Part shown: positions 56,138-64,000 of the stretch, piece by piece
Layout of the letters: each line of letters opens with the position of its first letter
How positions within the stretch are numbered: position 1 is the first letter of the stretch
NCBI GenBank assembly: GCA_002695005.1
Contig: NZNT01000014.1
Location: 1-64,000 of the forward strand
From: Maritimibacter sp.
GTDB taxonomy: Bacteria; Pseudomonadota; Alphaproteobacteria; Rhodobacterales; Rhodobacteraceae
Direction of reading: 5' to 3'
Length of the DNA: 64,000 bases
Program-made: the position numbers and the translations under genes
Notes under the pieces: generated by a model
Database searches by the model: none
What the model was told of the DNA's origin: nothing
What the model saw: only the letters and a program-made list of their open reading frames with translations

Positions 56138-56992
56138 ATGGATCAGATCGCCAATTTCAACCTGTTCGGAGAGCTCGCGGACCTGCCCGATGTCGTGCAT
56201 TGCGAGACGATCGAGGTGCGTTCGGCCCTGCATGACTGGGAGTTGACACCGCACCGGCACGGGCGGCTGCATCAGTTCCTCATGCTGCACCGCGGCCATG
56301 CACGAGGGCGGTTCGATGATGTAGAGGTGGACCTATCTGACAATACGGTCGTGAACGTGCCGACCGGCTGCGTCCATTCCTACAGCTTCGAGCCGGGCAC
56401 GCAGGGCTGGGTCGTGACGGTGGCGAGCGAGGTTCTGGACGAATGGCTGGCCGAGGGCGAGGGCCTGCGCCCGGTGCTGTCGCGCCCCGCGCAGGTGCCC
56501 GGCAACATGGATATCCGCGACACGATCACCACGATCTTCGACGAGTTCGAGACGCGCGATTTCGGCCGCGCCCATGTGCTGCGCGCGCGGATCGCGCTGC
56601 TTGCCGGGCTTGTGGCGCGGGCCATCGCGGATCAGGCGCCCGCCGCCGCCTCGCCCGACACCACGCTACAACGCCGGTTCGAGGCGCTGGTGGAGGCGCA
56701 TTTTGTCGAGCATCTAGGGGTCGCGGATTATGCCGGCCAGTTGGCGGTGACGCCGACCCACCTGAGCCGGGTCATGCGGGCGGCGACGGGACGACCGGCC
56801 TCGGGCGTCATTCAGGACCGGGTGATCCGCGAGGCGCGCCGCAACCTTGCCTATTCCAACCTGTCGGTGTCCGAGGTGGCCTATGCGCTCGGGTATCAGG
56901 ACCCGTCGCATTTCAGCCGGGTGTTCAGCCGGGCCACGGGCCTGTCGCCGCGCGCGTTCCGGCAACAGATCGAGGCGCGGACGGGCGGTTAG
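56138..56992 (+). CDS. AraC-family regulator (PobR-like)
   Basis: The protein (284 residues from the ATG at 56138; longer in-frame ATGs at 56123 and 56102 are possible) has an N-terminal cupin-like sensor (HRHGRLHQFLMLHRGHARG) and the AraC HTH (LGVADYAGQLAVTPTHLSRV, then NLSVSEVAYALGYQDPSHFS). Its divergence from pobA makes it the probable activator of 4-hydroxybenzoate use. The shortest start leaves 89 bases for the shared promoter. Its stop overlaps that of the FAD oxidase gene by four bases. Confidence 0.85.
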   Translation: MDQIANFNLFGELADLPDVVHCETIEVRSALHDWELTPHRHGRLHQFLMLHRGHARGRFDDVEVDLSDNTVVNVPTGCVHSYSFEPGTQGWVVTVASEVLDEWLAEGEGLRPVLSRPAQVPGNMDIRDTITTIFDEFETRDFGRAHVLRARIALLAGLVARAIADQAPAAASPDTTLQRRFEALVEAHFVEHLGVADYAGQLAVTPTHLSRVMRAATGRPASGVIQDRVIREARRNLAYSNLSVSEVAYALGYQDPSHFSRVFSRATGLSPRAFRQQIEARTGG

Positions 56993-58296
56993 AGCCGGTC
57001 GCGGAGCGAAAACCAGAGCATCCCGGCAACGAGGAGCGGGGTGCGCAGGGCCGCGCCGCCGGGAAAGCGCGGGGTCGGAACCGAGGCCATCAGGTCGAAG
57101 CGCCCCGCCTGCCCCGCCACCATCTCGCCGACCAGCTTGCCCGCCAGGGTGGCGGTGGCGACCCCCTGCCCCGAGTATCCGGTGGCGGCGTAGATATTGG
57201 GGGAAAGCCGGGTGAAATGCGGCATCCGGTTCATCGTGATCCCGAGCGTGCCGCCCCAGGCGTAGTCGATCCGGGCATCGGCCAGTTGCGGGAAAATCTG
57301 GCGCATCGGCTTGCCCGCCTTGGCGGCGATGTCGTTGGGGAAGCGGTAGCCATAGCTCTCGCCGCCCCCGAAAAGCATCCGCTTGTCCTGAGACAGCCGG
57401 AAATAGTTGATGACGAACTTGGAGTCCGCGACAGCGTGGTTCCCCGGCAGAAGCGCGTCCGCCAGTTCGCCCAGCGGCTCGGTCGCCACGATGAAGTTGT
57501 TGATGGGCATGACCTTGTCCGCCACGCGCGGCTCGGCCCGGCCCATATAGCCGTTCGTGGCCCAGAGAACGTGGTCGGCGGTGATGTGGGCGGCATCGGT
57601 CTCGACGGTCGCCGGGTCGCCCTCGGTCACGCGGATCACGCGGCTGCGCTCATACAGGCGGGCCCCTGCGGCCTGTGCGGCGCGGGCGAGGCCCAGCGCG
57701 TAGGCGAGCGGGTGGAGATGGCCTGCGGCCGTGTCGATGGTGCCGCCGTGATAGGCGTCCGAGGCGCAGAGCGCGCGCAGTTCCTCGCGATCCAGCGCGC
57801 GGATGCTGTCGTAGCCGTAGTCGTCGTTCAGCTTGCGGGCGTAGGCGTGGCTTTCGGCAACGTAGCGGGCGCGGTGGTCGGCGTGGATGACGCCGGGGGT
57901 GAAGCCCGCGTCGGGGGCGTGGGTGGCGGCGAGCGATTTGGTGAGCTCCACCGCCTCGCAGGCGAGATCCCACAGTGCGCGGGCGCGCTCAACGCCCACC
58001 ATCTCCTCCAGCACGTCTTGGTCCTGCCGCTGGCCGGTGTTCACCTGCCCGCCGTTGCGCCCTGACGCGCCGAAGCCCACGCGCTGCGCCTCAAGCACCA
58101 CGACGTTCAGCCCGGATTGGGCCATATGGAGCGCGGCGGACAGGCCGGTGAAGCCGCCGCCGATGATGCACACGTCCGCCCGGATGTCGCCCTGCGCGGG
58201 TGGCATCGGGTCGAGCGTCGGGGTGCTGGCCGCGTAGTAGGACGCCGGGTATTCGCCCGGTCGGTCATTGGCGGTGAGGATGTCGAGACGGGTCAA
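56989..58296 (-). CDS. FAD-dependent amine oxidoreductase (PuuB-like)
   Basis: The 435-residue protein has the DAO-type FAD fold: VCIIGGGFTGLSAALHMAQS, SGRNGGQVNTGQRQD, and a C-terminal GYSGQGVATATLAGKLVGEM. It resembles gamma-glutamylputrescine oxidase (PuuB) and related flavin amine oxidases. Its location with a polyamine transporter and aminotransferase suggests it oxidises a polyamine or its glutamyl derivative. A hairpin at about 58342-58358 separates it from the aminotransferase gene. Confidence 0.85.
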   Translation of the reverse strand: MTRLDILTANDRPGEYPASYYAASTPTLDPMPPAQGDIRADVCIIGGGFTGLSAALHMAQSGLNVVVLEAQRVGFGASGRNGGQVNTGQRQDQDVLEEMVGVERARALWDLACEAVELTKSLAATHAPDAGFTPGVIHADHRARYVAESHAYARKLNDDYGYDSIRALDREELRALCASDAYHGGTIDTAAGHLHPLAYALGLARAAQAAGARLYERSRVIRVTEGDPATVETDAAHITADHVLWATNGYMGRAEPRVADKVMPINNFIVATEPLGELADALLPGNHAVADSKFVINYFRLSQDKRMLFGGGESYGYRFPNDIAAKAGKPMRQIFPQLADARIDYAWGGTLGITMNRMPHFTRLSPNIYAATGYSGQGVATATLAGKLVGEMVAGQAGRFDLMASVPTPRFPGGAALRTPLLVAGMLWFSLRDRL

Positions 58297-58341
58297 GAAA
58301 CGCCCTCCGGATTGCGCCCGCCCCGAGGGTGGGCGTTCACG

Positions 58342-58358
58342 CCCGCCCTGCGGGCGGG
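58342..58358 (-). terminator. hairpin between oxidase and aminotransferase genes
   Basis: CCCGCCC-TGC-GGGCGGG is a perfect seven-base-pair stem between the aminotransferase stop and the oxidase start. It lacks a U-run, so it may attenuate the transcript or stabilise the mRNA. Confidence 0.4.
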
Positions 58359-58373
58359 TCGGGCGCGATCTTG

Positions 58374-59771
58374 TCAGTCGGCGGTTTCCATAAGGCCCGC
58401 GTCGGTGACGTTCTTATACGCCTCGTCGAGCGACTTCACGGCGCGCTCATAAAGCGTGTCGATGTCGGATTTCGTCATTACCAGCGGCGGGGCGACGATC
58501 ATCCGGTCGGCCACATGGCGCATGATGAGGTTGTTGGCGAAGCAGCGTTCGCGGGTCATGTAGCCCACGGTTCCGGCCGGCGCTTTGAACGGCTTGCGCA
58601 CCGACTTGTCGGCGGTCAGCGCGAGCGAGGCCATCATGCCGACGATGGTCGTTTCGCCCACGAACGGGTGGTCGGCGAGCGAATGCCATTTCTCGGCGAG
58701 ATAAGGCGCGGCCTCGTTCTTCACATGGCCGACGATGTCCTCCTCCTCAATGATGCGCAGGTTTTCGAGCGCAACGGCGGCGGCGACCGGGTGGCCGGAA
58801 TAGGTGTAGCCGTGGGTGAATTCCTCGGAGTCGATCACCTTCGCCACGCCGTCGGACACGATGGAGGCGCCGATGGGGGCGTAGCCCGACGAGAGGCCCT
58901 TGGCGACCGTCATGATGTCGGGGGTCAGGTCGTAATACTGCGTCCCGAACATCTCGCCCGTGCGTCCGAAGCCGCAGATCACCTCGTCCGCGATGAAGAG
59001 GATGTCGCGCTCGGCGCAGATGCGGCGCACCTCGGGCCAGTAGCTGTCGGGCGGGATGATGACGCCCCCTGCGCCCTGGATCGGTTCCGCGATGAAGGCC
59101 GCGACCCGGTCCTCGCCCAGCTTGTCGATCTCCTGCTCCAATTCGCGCGCGCGCATGAGGCCGAACTCATCGGGGCTCATGTCGCCGCCTTCGAGATACC
59201 AGTAGGGCTGACCGATGTGGACGATGTCCGGGATCGGCATACCGCCCTGCGCGTGCATCCCCTGCATGCCCCCGAGTGAGGCGGACCCGACCGACGTGCC
59301 GTGATAGGCGTTCTTGCGGCTGATGATGACCTTCTTCGTGGGCTTGCCCATCAGGTCCCAGTAGCGGCGCACCAGCCGGATGTTGGTGTCGTTCGCTTCG
59401 GACCCGCCGGAGGCGAAGAAGACGTGGTTCAGATCGCCCGGCGCCATTTCGGCGAGCTTCTGGGCCAGCGCGATGGCGGGAACGTGGGAGGACATGAAGA
59501 AGGTGTTGTAATACGGCAGTTCCTTCATCTGGCGCGCGGCGGCCTCGGCCAGTTCGTCACGCCCGTAGCCGATGTTCACGCACCACAGCCCCGCCATCGC
59601 GTCGAGGATCTCGTTCCCTTCGCTGTCGGTGAGCGTCACGCCGGAGGCCCGCGTGATGATCCGCGCGCCCTTTTCCGCGAGTTCGTCGTTCGCCGTGAAC
59701 GGGTGCATGTGATGCGCCGCGTCGATCGCCTGAAGCTCGGCGGTGGGCATGTGATTCGTGATCTTGTTCAT
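58374..59771 (-). CDS. class III aminotransferase (putrescine/polyamine type)
   Basis: The 465-residue PLP enzyme has the class III pattern: [20 protein letters not shown], a [12 protein letters not shown] segment, [20 protein letters not shown] and the PLP lysine in [14 protein letters not shown]. With [20 protein letters not shown] at the start it matches putrescine-pyruvate or similar omega-aminotransferases (SpuC type). Next to polyamine genes, it probably deaminates putrescine or a derivative. It has its own upstream region with a TGATCAAAT motif. Confidence 0.88.
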   Translation of the reverse strand: MNKITNHMPTAELQAIDAAHHMHPFTANDELAEKGARIITRASGVTLTDSEGNEILDAMAGLWCVNIGYGRDELAEAAARQMKELPYYNTFFMSSHVPAIALAQKLAEMAPGDLNHVFFASGGSEANDTNIRLVRRYWDLMGKPTKKVIISRKNAYHGTSVGSASLGGMQGMHAQGGMPIPDIVHIGQPYWYLEGGDMSPDEFGLMRARELEQEIDKLGEDRVAAFIAEPIQGAGGVIIPPDSYWPEVRRICAERDILFIADEVICGFGRTGEMFGTQYYDLTPDIMTVAKGLSSGYAPIGASIVSDGVAKVIDSEEFTHGYTYSGHPVAAAVALENLRIIEEEDIVGHVKNEAAPYLAEKWHSLADHPFVGETTIVGMMASLALTADKSVRKPFKAPAGTVGYMTRERCFANNLIMRHVADRMIVAPPLVMTKSDIDTLYERAVKSLDEAYKNVTDAGLMETAD

Positions 59772-59809
59772 GGCGCGCTCCGGGTCGGGGAAAAGTCGCG
59801 CTCACAATA

Positions 59810-59818
59810 TGATCAAAT
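59810..59818. promoter_or_regulatory. candidate GntR operator before the aminotransferase
   Basis: TGATCAAAT occurs here in an AT-rich setting (AATATGATCAAATTTTGG) 39 bases before the aminotransferase ATG. The same nine bases occur at 60621-60629 before the potF-like gene. A palindromic TGATCA core and closeness to a GntR gene suggest an operator. Confidence 0.55.
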
Positions 59819-59847
59819 TTTGGACTGTCAACGCGCCCGCTGCGACT

Positions 59848-60504
59848 TCACGCGTCATCGCCCAAAGTCGAGGTCACCTGCTTGATGCCCTGAAGGATGT
59901 CGCCGCGGATCGCCTCCGCCACCCCGTCGGCATCCCCAGCCCGCATCGCCGCAAGCGCCTCGCGGTGCTTGTCGGGCAGGTTCGCGGTTCCCGCCCGGCC
60001 CAGCATGACCCGCAGCGAGGGGCCAGAGCGCAGCCAGAGCATTTCGGAAATCGCGAGCAGGACATCCGCCCCTGAGGCCTGATAGAGACGGGTGTGGAAG
60101 AGGCGGTTGGCCTCGAGATAGTCGCGCACGTCGCCGCGCTCGATGGCGTCGTCGACGCGCGCATCCAGTGCTTCGAGCTCGCCTATCGCGTTTTCGTCCA
60201 GCTTTTCAACGGCGCGGCGGGCGAGCTCGGGTTCGACCGTGAGGCGCACGAAGGCGAGTTCGTCATAGGTGCCCGCGTCCATTTCGGGAACGGAAACGCG
60301 GCGGTTGCCCTTGAACTCCAGCGCCCCACGCGACGTGAGCCGCCGGATCGCCTCGCGCACCGGAGTCATGCCGAGGCCCAGCGTCTCGACCAGCCCCTGG
60401 ATCGTGACCGCCTGACCGGGCGCGAGTTCGCCATGCAGGATCATGTCGCGCAGCGCCCGGTAGGCCTTTTCATGGTCCGGCATCTTTTCATGCGGTGCGT
60501 TCAC
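59848..60504 (-). CDS. GntR-family (FCD) regulator of the polyamine module
   Basis: The 218-residue protein has a winged helix (KAYRALRDMILHGELAPGQA, then TLGLGMTPVREAIRRLTSRG) and an FCD ligand domain with its metal His residues (FHTRLYQASGA). The GTG at 60504 has a GAGAGGA site six bases upstream, which decides the start. It is divergent from the transporter and upstream of the aminotransferase on the same strand. The TGATCAAAT sites on both sides are its likely targets (inference). Confidence 0.88.
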   Translation of the reverse strand: MNAPHEKMPDHEKAYRALRDMILHGELAPGQAVTIQGLVETLGLGMTPVREAIRRLTSRGALEFKGNRRVSVPEMDAGTYDELAFVRLTVEPELARRAVEKLDENAIGELEALDARVDDAIERGDVRDYLEANRLFHTRLYQASGADVLLAISEMLWLRSGPSLRVMLGRAGTANLPDKHREALAAMRAGDADGVAEAIRGDILQGIKQVTSTLGDDA

Positions 60505-60618
60505 GCCAATTCCTCTCGCCCGTCCAACCTTACCGTTGCGTTTGCGGTTCTCACCGATAGTGTCAAACGCGACCCCAGCGGGGTGATCGACTTGACCGAC
60601 TTGCCGACACCGGTCACT

Positions 60619-60628
60619 TTTGATCAAA
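60619..60628. promoter_or_regulatory. candidate GntR operator before potF
   Basis: TTTGATCAAA is a perfect ten-base palindrome between the GntR and potF-like starts. It shares TGATCAAAT with 59810-59818. Confidence 0.6.
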
Positions 60629-60669
60629 TAACGCGAAAATGGGGCGGAAGTCCAACAAGGGAGACTGCA

Positions 60670-61755
60670 ATGAATACGAAACTGGTCACGATGACCGCGG
60701 GCCTCGCCCTGATCGCCGGTGCGGCGACGGCGCAGGAGGTGCGTGTCTACAACTGGTCCGACTATATCGACGAAGACCTGCTCACCCAGTTCGAGGAAGA
60801 GACGGGCATCGATCTCATCTACGACGTGTTCGACTCGAACGAAGTGTTGGAGACCAAGATGCTCGCCGGTGGGTCCGGCTATGACGTGGTGGTGCCGACC
60901 GGCACGTTCCTCCAGCGTCAGATTCAGGCCGGCGCGTTCCAGAAGCTCGACAAGTCGCAGCTGCCCAACGCAGAGAACCTGTGGGACGTGGTGAGCACGC
61001 GCACGGACAAGTACGACCCGGGCGGGGAATACTCGATCAACTACATGTGGGGCACCACGGGCATCGGCATCAACGTCGGCAGGGTGACCGAGGCGCTCGG
61101 CGAAGACGCCCCGTTGGACAGCTGGGCGCTGGTCTTCGACCCCGCGAACATGGAAAAGCTCGCCGATTGCGGCGTTCACTTCCTCGACGCGCCGGCAGAG
61201 ATGATCCCGGCCGCGCTGAACTATATCGGTGAGGACCCGGACAGCCATGACCCCGACGTGATCGCCAAGGTCGAAGACGTCTACATGCCGATCCGGCCCC
61301 ATATCCAGAAGTTTCACTCGTCCGAATACATCGACGCGCTGGCGAACGGCGACATTTGCGTGGCGGTCGGCTGGTCCGGCGACATCCTGCAAGCCCGTGA
61401 CCGCGCCGCCGAGGCCGACAACGGCAATACCATCGAGTACGTCGTGCCGAAGGAAGGCGCGCAGATGTGGTTCGACCAGATGGCCATCCCGGTCGATGCG
61501 CCGAACCCGGAAGCGGCCCATACCTTCCTGAACTTCATCATGGATGCCGAGAACATGGCGCAGGCGTCCAACTACGTCTACTACGCCAACGGCAACAAGG
61601 CGTCGCAGGACTTCCTGAACGAGGACGTGATCGGCGACAGCGCGATCTATCCGAGCCAGGAGACGCTGGACAACCTGTTCACCACGACCCCCTACCCGCC
61701 GCAGGTGCAGCGCACCGTCACGCGGCTGTGGACCAAGATCAAGTCGGGCACCTGA
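60670..61755 (+). CDS. polyamine ABC transporter substrate-binding protein (PotF-like)
   Basis: The 361-residue periplasmic protein binds putrescine or spermidine-type polyamines. A signal peptide (to about ATAQ, residue 22) is followed by VRVYNWSDYIDEDLLTQFEE, the family start. GSGYDVVVPTGTFLQRQIQ, YMWGTTGIGINVGRV and VGWSGDILQARDRA carry the acidic/aromatic ligand residues. It has an AAGGGAG site. A terminator-like hairpin separates it from the ATPase gene, so it can be made in excess. Confidence 0.93.
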   Translation: MNTKLVTMTAGLALIAGAATAQEVRVYNWSDYIDEDLLTQFEEETGIDLIYDVFDSNEVLETKMLAGGSGYDVVVPTGTFLQRQIQAGAFQKLDKSQLPNAENLWDVVSTRTDKYDPGGEYSINYMWGTTGIGINVGRVTEALGEDAPLDSWALVFDPANMEKLADCGVHFLDAPAEMIPAALNYIGEDPDSHDPDVIAKVEDVYMPIRPHIQKFHSSEYIDALANGDICVAVGWSGDILQARDRAAEADNGNTIEYVVPKEGAQMWFDQMAIPVDAPNPEAAHTFLNFIMDAENMAQASNYVYYANGNKASQDFLNEDVIGDSAIYPSQETLDNLFTTTPYPPQVQRTVTRLWTKIKSGT

Positions 61756-61764
61756 GCCTGCACC

Positions 61765-61787
61765 GGCCCCCGGCACGTCCGGGGGCC
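61765..61787 (+). terminator. hairpin between potF-like and potG-like genes
   Basis: GGCCCCCGG pairs with CCGGGGGCC and is followed by TCTTTC. It lies ten bases after the binding-protein stop and 20 before the ATPase start, a usual place for partial termination in ABC operons. Confidence 0.7.
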
Positions 61788-61806
61788 TCTTTCATCCGGG
61801 GGACAG

Positions 61807-62958
61807 ATGGCAGAGACGAAACCGATACCCCAAGAGGGGACTTTCGCGCCGTGGACCGACCCGCAGGCGGTGCCCCTGATCCGGTTCAAGAACGTCACCA
61901 AGCGGTTCGGGGCCTTCACGGCGATCGACGACCTGACGCTCGACATCTATCCGCAGGAATTCTTCGCGCTGCTGGGGCCGTCGGGCTGCGGCAAGACCAC
62001 GATGATGCGGATGCTCGCGGGCTTCGAGACGCCGAGCGAGGGCACGATCGAGATCGACGGGCGCGACATGGCCCATGTGCCGCCGAACCAGCGGGCGGTG
62101 AACATGATGTTCCAGAGCTACGCGCTGTTCCCGCATCTGTCGGTTTACGACAACATCGCCTTCGGGCTGAAACGCTCGGACATGCCCAAGGCCGAGATCC
62201 CTGACCGCGTGCAGGAAATGCTGCGCCTGACGCGGCTGGAACAGTTCGCCAAGCGCAAGCCGCACCAGATTTCCGGCGGCCAGCGGCAGCGCGTGGCGCT
62301 GGCCCGCTCGCTCGCCAAGGCGCCCGCGCTCCTGCTCCTCGATGAGCCGCTCGGCGCGCTCGACAAGAAATTGCGCGAAGAGACGCAGTTCGAGCTGATG
62401 GATATTCAGGAGAAGACCGGGACCACCTTCGTCATCGTGACACACGACCAGGAAGAGGCGATGACCGTCGCCTCCCGCGTGGCCGTGATGGACGCGGGCA
62501 GGATCGTGCAGGTGGATACGCCGCCCGCGATCTATGAGACGCCCAACACCGTCTATGTGGCCGACTTCATCGGGGACGTGAACCTGATCGAAGGCACGGC
62601 CACCGCGACCGGGGAATACGCCTATGACGTGTCCTTCGCGGCGGGGGCCGACCCGATCCACGTCACGGAATGCGAGGCCGACATCGCCGACGGGAGCCAC
62701 GTCACCTTCGCGATCCGGCCCGAGAAGATCCTCGTCACCCGCGAGCAGCCCGACGACCGGGCCAACGCCGTCGAGGGCACGATCATCGACATCGGCTATC
62801 TCGGGAACCTGTCGACCTATCACGTCGAATTGCCCGGCGGGCAGATGGTCAAGGCGACCATGACGAATTCCAGCCGGATTTCGCGGCGCGACTACAGCTG
62901 GGAGGACAAGGTCTGGCTCTCCTTCCGCGCCTCCGCCGGGGTGGTGCTGACGGAATGA
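61807..62958 (+). CDS. polyamine ABC transporter ATPase (PotG/PotA-like)
   Basis: The 383-residue ATPase has Walker A GPSGCGKTT, Q-loop FQSYALFPHLS, signature ISGGQRQRVALARSLAKAPA, Walker B LLLLDEPLGALD and H-loop VTHDQEEAM, followed by the TOBE domain (FAIRPEKILVTREQ, STYHVELPGGQMV). It powers polyamine import. Its stop overlaps the permease start as ATGA. Confidence 0.95.
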   Translation: MAETKPIPQEGTFAPWTDPQAVPLIRFKNVTKRFGAFTAIDDLTLDIYPQEFFALLGPSGCGKTTMMRMLAGFETPSEGTIEIDGRDMAHVPPNQRAVNMMFQSYALFPHLSVYDNIAFGLKRSDMPKAEIPDRVQEMLRLTRLEQFAKRKPHQISGGQRQRVALARSLAKAPALLLLDEPLGALDKKLREETQFELMDIQEKTGTTFVIVTHDQEEAMTVASRVAVMDAGRIVQVDTPPAIYETPNTVYVADFIGDVNLIEGTATATGEYAYDVSFAAGADPIHVTECEADIADGSHVTFAIRPEKILVTREQPDDRANAVEGTIIDIGYLGNLSTYHVELPGGQMVKATMTNSSRISRRDYSWEDKVWLSFRASAGVVLTE

Positions 62959-63845
62959 AGCGGGCGGCCCTCATCCTCCTGCCCTATTCGTGGCTGATCG
63001 CGCTGTTTCTGGTGCCGTTCCTGATCGTCATCAAGATCAGCCTGTCGGATATCGCACTCGCGATCCCGCCCTATACGCCGAACCTCGACCTGAGTGCGGG
63101 CTGGCAGGGGATCAAGGATTTCGTTAGCCAGCTCGACTTCGACAATTTCAAGTTCCTGACGACCGATGACCTGTACTGGAAAGCCTATCTGTCGTCGCTG
63201 AAGATCGCCTCGATCTCGACCTTCGCGGCGCTTTGCGTCGCCTATCCGCTGGCCTACGGCATGGCGCGCGCACCGGACGAATGGCGTCCGACGCTGATGA
63301 TGCTGGTCATCCTGCCGTTCTGGTCGTCGTTCCTCATCCGGGTCTATTCGTGGAAGGCGATCCTCGCCAACGAGGGGCTGTTGAACCAGCTTCTGATCGC
63401 GATCCGGGTGATCGACGAGCCGCTTCAGATCCTGAACACCCCCACCGCGGTCTATATCGGCATCGTCTATACCTACCTGCCCTTCATGGTGCTCCCGCTC
63501 TATTCGGCGCTTGAGAAGCTGGACGCCTCGCTGCTCGAAGCGGCCGAAGACCTGGGCTGCACGCGGTTTCAGGCTTTCTGGCTCGTCACCTTCCCGCTGT
63601 CACGCAACGGGATCATTGCCGGCTGTTTCCTCGTCTTCATCCCGGTGATGGGCGAATTCGTGATCCCGGCCCTTTTGGGCGGCTCGCAGACGCTGATGAT
63701 CGGCAAAGTACTGTGGGAAGAGTTCTTCTCCAACCGCGACTGGCCGGTGGCCTCGGCGGTGGCGGTGATCCTGCTGCTCCTGCTCGTGATCCCGATCGTG
63801 CTGTTCCAGCGCAACGAGGAAAAGCAAAGGGAGGCCGAGGGATGA
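62955..63845 (+). CDS. polyamine ABC transporter permease (PotH-like)
   Basis: The 296-residue inner-membrane permease has about six helices, an ILLPYSWLIALFLVPFLIVI first helix and the ATPase-contact EAA loop EAAEDLGCTRFQAFWLVTFP. The ATG overlaps the ATPase stop as ATGA. It pairs with the second permease that starts at 63924. Confidence 0.95.
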   Translation: MKRAALILLPYSWLIALFLVPFLIVIKISLSDIALAIPPYTPNLDLSAGWQGIKDFVSQLDFDNFKFLTTDDLYWKAYLSSLKIASISTFAALCVAYPLAYGMARAPDEWRPTLMMLVILPFWSSFLIRVYSWKAILANEGLLNQLLIAIRVIDEPLQILNTPTAVYIGIVYTYLPFMVLPLYSALEKLDASLLEAAEDLGCTRFQAFWLVTFPLSRNGIIAGCFLVFIPVMGEFVIPALLGGSQTLMIGKVLWEEFFSNRDWPVASAVAVILLLLLVIPIVLFQRNEEKQREAEG

Positions 63846-63931
63846 GGCCGCATCGCTCATCACGGGGTGCCCCCGTTCTTCGCGATGAAAGGCCCGTGGC
63901 CTTGAAGAGCACAGGTGCGGCCCATGCGTAG
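63842..63931 (+). CDS. possible 29-codon coupling ORF between permease genes
   Basis: An ATG overlapping the PotH-like stop (ATGA) opens 29 codons rich in Arg and Ala that end at a TAG overlapping the next permease's start region (63924). It may be a chance frame or may carry ribosomes across the 78-base gap that is unusual here. No family resemblance. Confidence 0.25.
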   Translation: MRPHRSSRGAPVLRDERPVALKSTGAAHA

Positions 63932-64000
63932 GCTGAGCTGGTTCAACGCGACCTCCCTGACCATCGGGTTCGCCTTCCTCTATCTGCCGATGGTCATCCT
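63924..64000 (+). CDS. polyamine ABC transporter second permease (PotI-like), partial
   Basis: Only the first 25 or so codons are inside the window: MRRLSWFNATSLTIGFAFLY then LPMVI, the first membrane helix of PotC/PotI-type permeases. The gene runs off the right edge. Position after the PotH-like gene supports the call. Confidence 0.75.
   Translation, partial: MRRLSWFNATSLTIGFAFLYLPMVI

Overview
The window is a piece of a GC-rich alphaproteobacterial chromosome, most likely a Rhodobacteraceae (Roseobacter/Paracoccus-type) marine or soil bacterium. Support comes from the tmk-holB-tatD order, the zur-znuCB / znuA divergon, TTTGCAAA-type acyl-CoA regulator motifs before prpE, an NDUFS4-like complex I protein, and many GTG starts with compact, overlapping operons. 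No rRNA, CRISPR array or replication origin was seen; one tRNA (Ser-TGA) is present.

Layout. (1) 1-5960 is a decayed mobile region. It holds a 5'-truncated acyl-CoA dehydrogenase, the first ~54 codons of an aromatic (2-aminobenzoate/benzoate type) CoA ligase, a complete IS21-family element (978-3508, istA frameshifted, istB intact) and, beyond the IS, the first 20 codons of an unrelated gene. A 297-aa protein of unknown function and a P4-type tyrosine integrase follow, the integrase lying beside the 3' end of tRNA-Ser. (2) 6100-14217 is chromosomal backbone: a winged-helix/hydrolase fusion regulator, a SPOR lipoprotein, and the run dac-tmk-holB-tatD-MBL hydrolase-AEC transporter, with overlapping or nearly touching genes. 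(3) 14214-17218 is a zinc uptake system with its Zur repressor. (4) 17284-26595 holds a large chemoreceptor, a GH63-like glycosidase, a membrane protein, a PAS histidine kinase, a degenerate M48-like protein and a secreted Pro/Ala-rich protein. (5) 26697-29950 is a four-gene nucleoside salvage operon (cdd-deoB-add-upp), divergent from malic enzyme maeB. (6) 32466-41769 covers a secreted protein, prpE with its operator cluster, a degenerate NtrC-like regulator, nadK, glyA, a hydrolase, a PAP2 phosphatase and the NDUFS4-like protein with a structured leader. (7) 42226-54678 is an accessory-rich stretch: a toxin-acyltransferase (HlyC-like)/Hint-VCBS pair, uvrB with an AT-rich GIY-YIG-like gene joined to its stop codon, an orphan BrnA-type antitoxin, three paralogous four-cysteine secreted proteins, and assorted small genes. 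(8) 54867-64000 holds pobA with an AraC-type regulator (4-hydroxybenzoate to protocatechuate), then a polyamine module: FAD oxidase, class III aminotransferase, GntR regulator and a divergent potFGHI-like ABC transporter that runs off the right edge.

The most unusual items are the HlyC-like acyltransferase coupled to a Hint-domain protein, the AT-rich GIY-YIG-like gene fused in register to the uvrB stop, the cluster of three small four-Cys periplasmic proteins, two catalytically degenerate proteins (NtrC-like and M48-like), and a shared TGATCAAAT motif that links the two halves of the polyamine module. All family assignments are from reading motifs; no database search was run.
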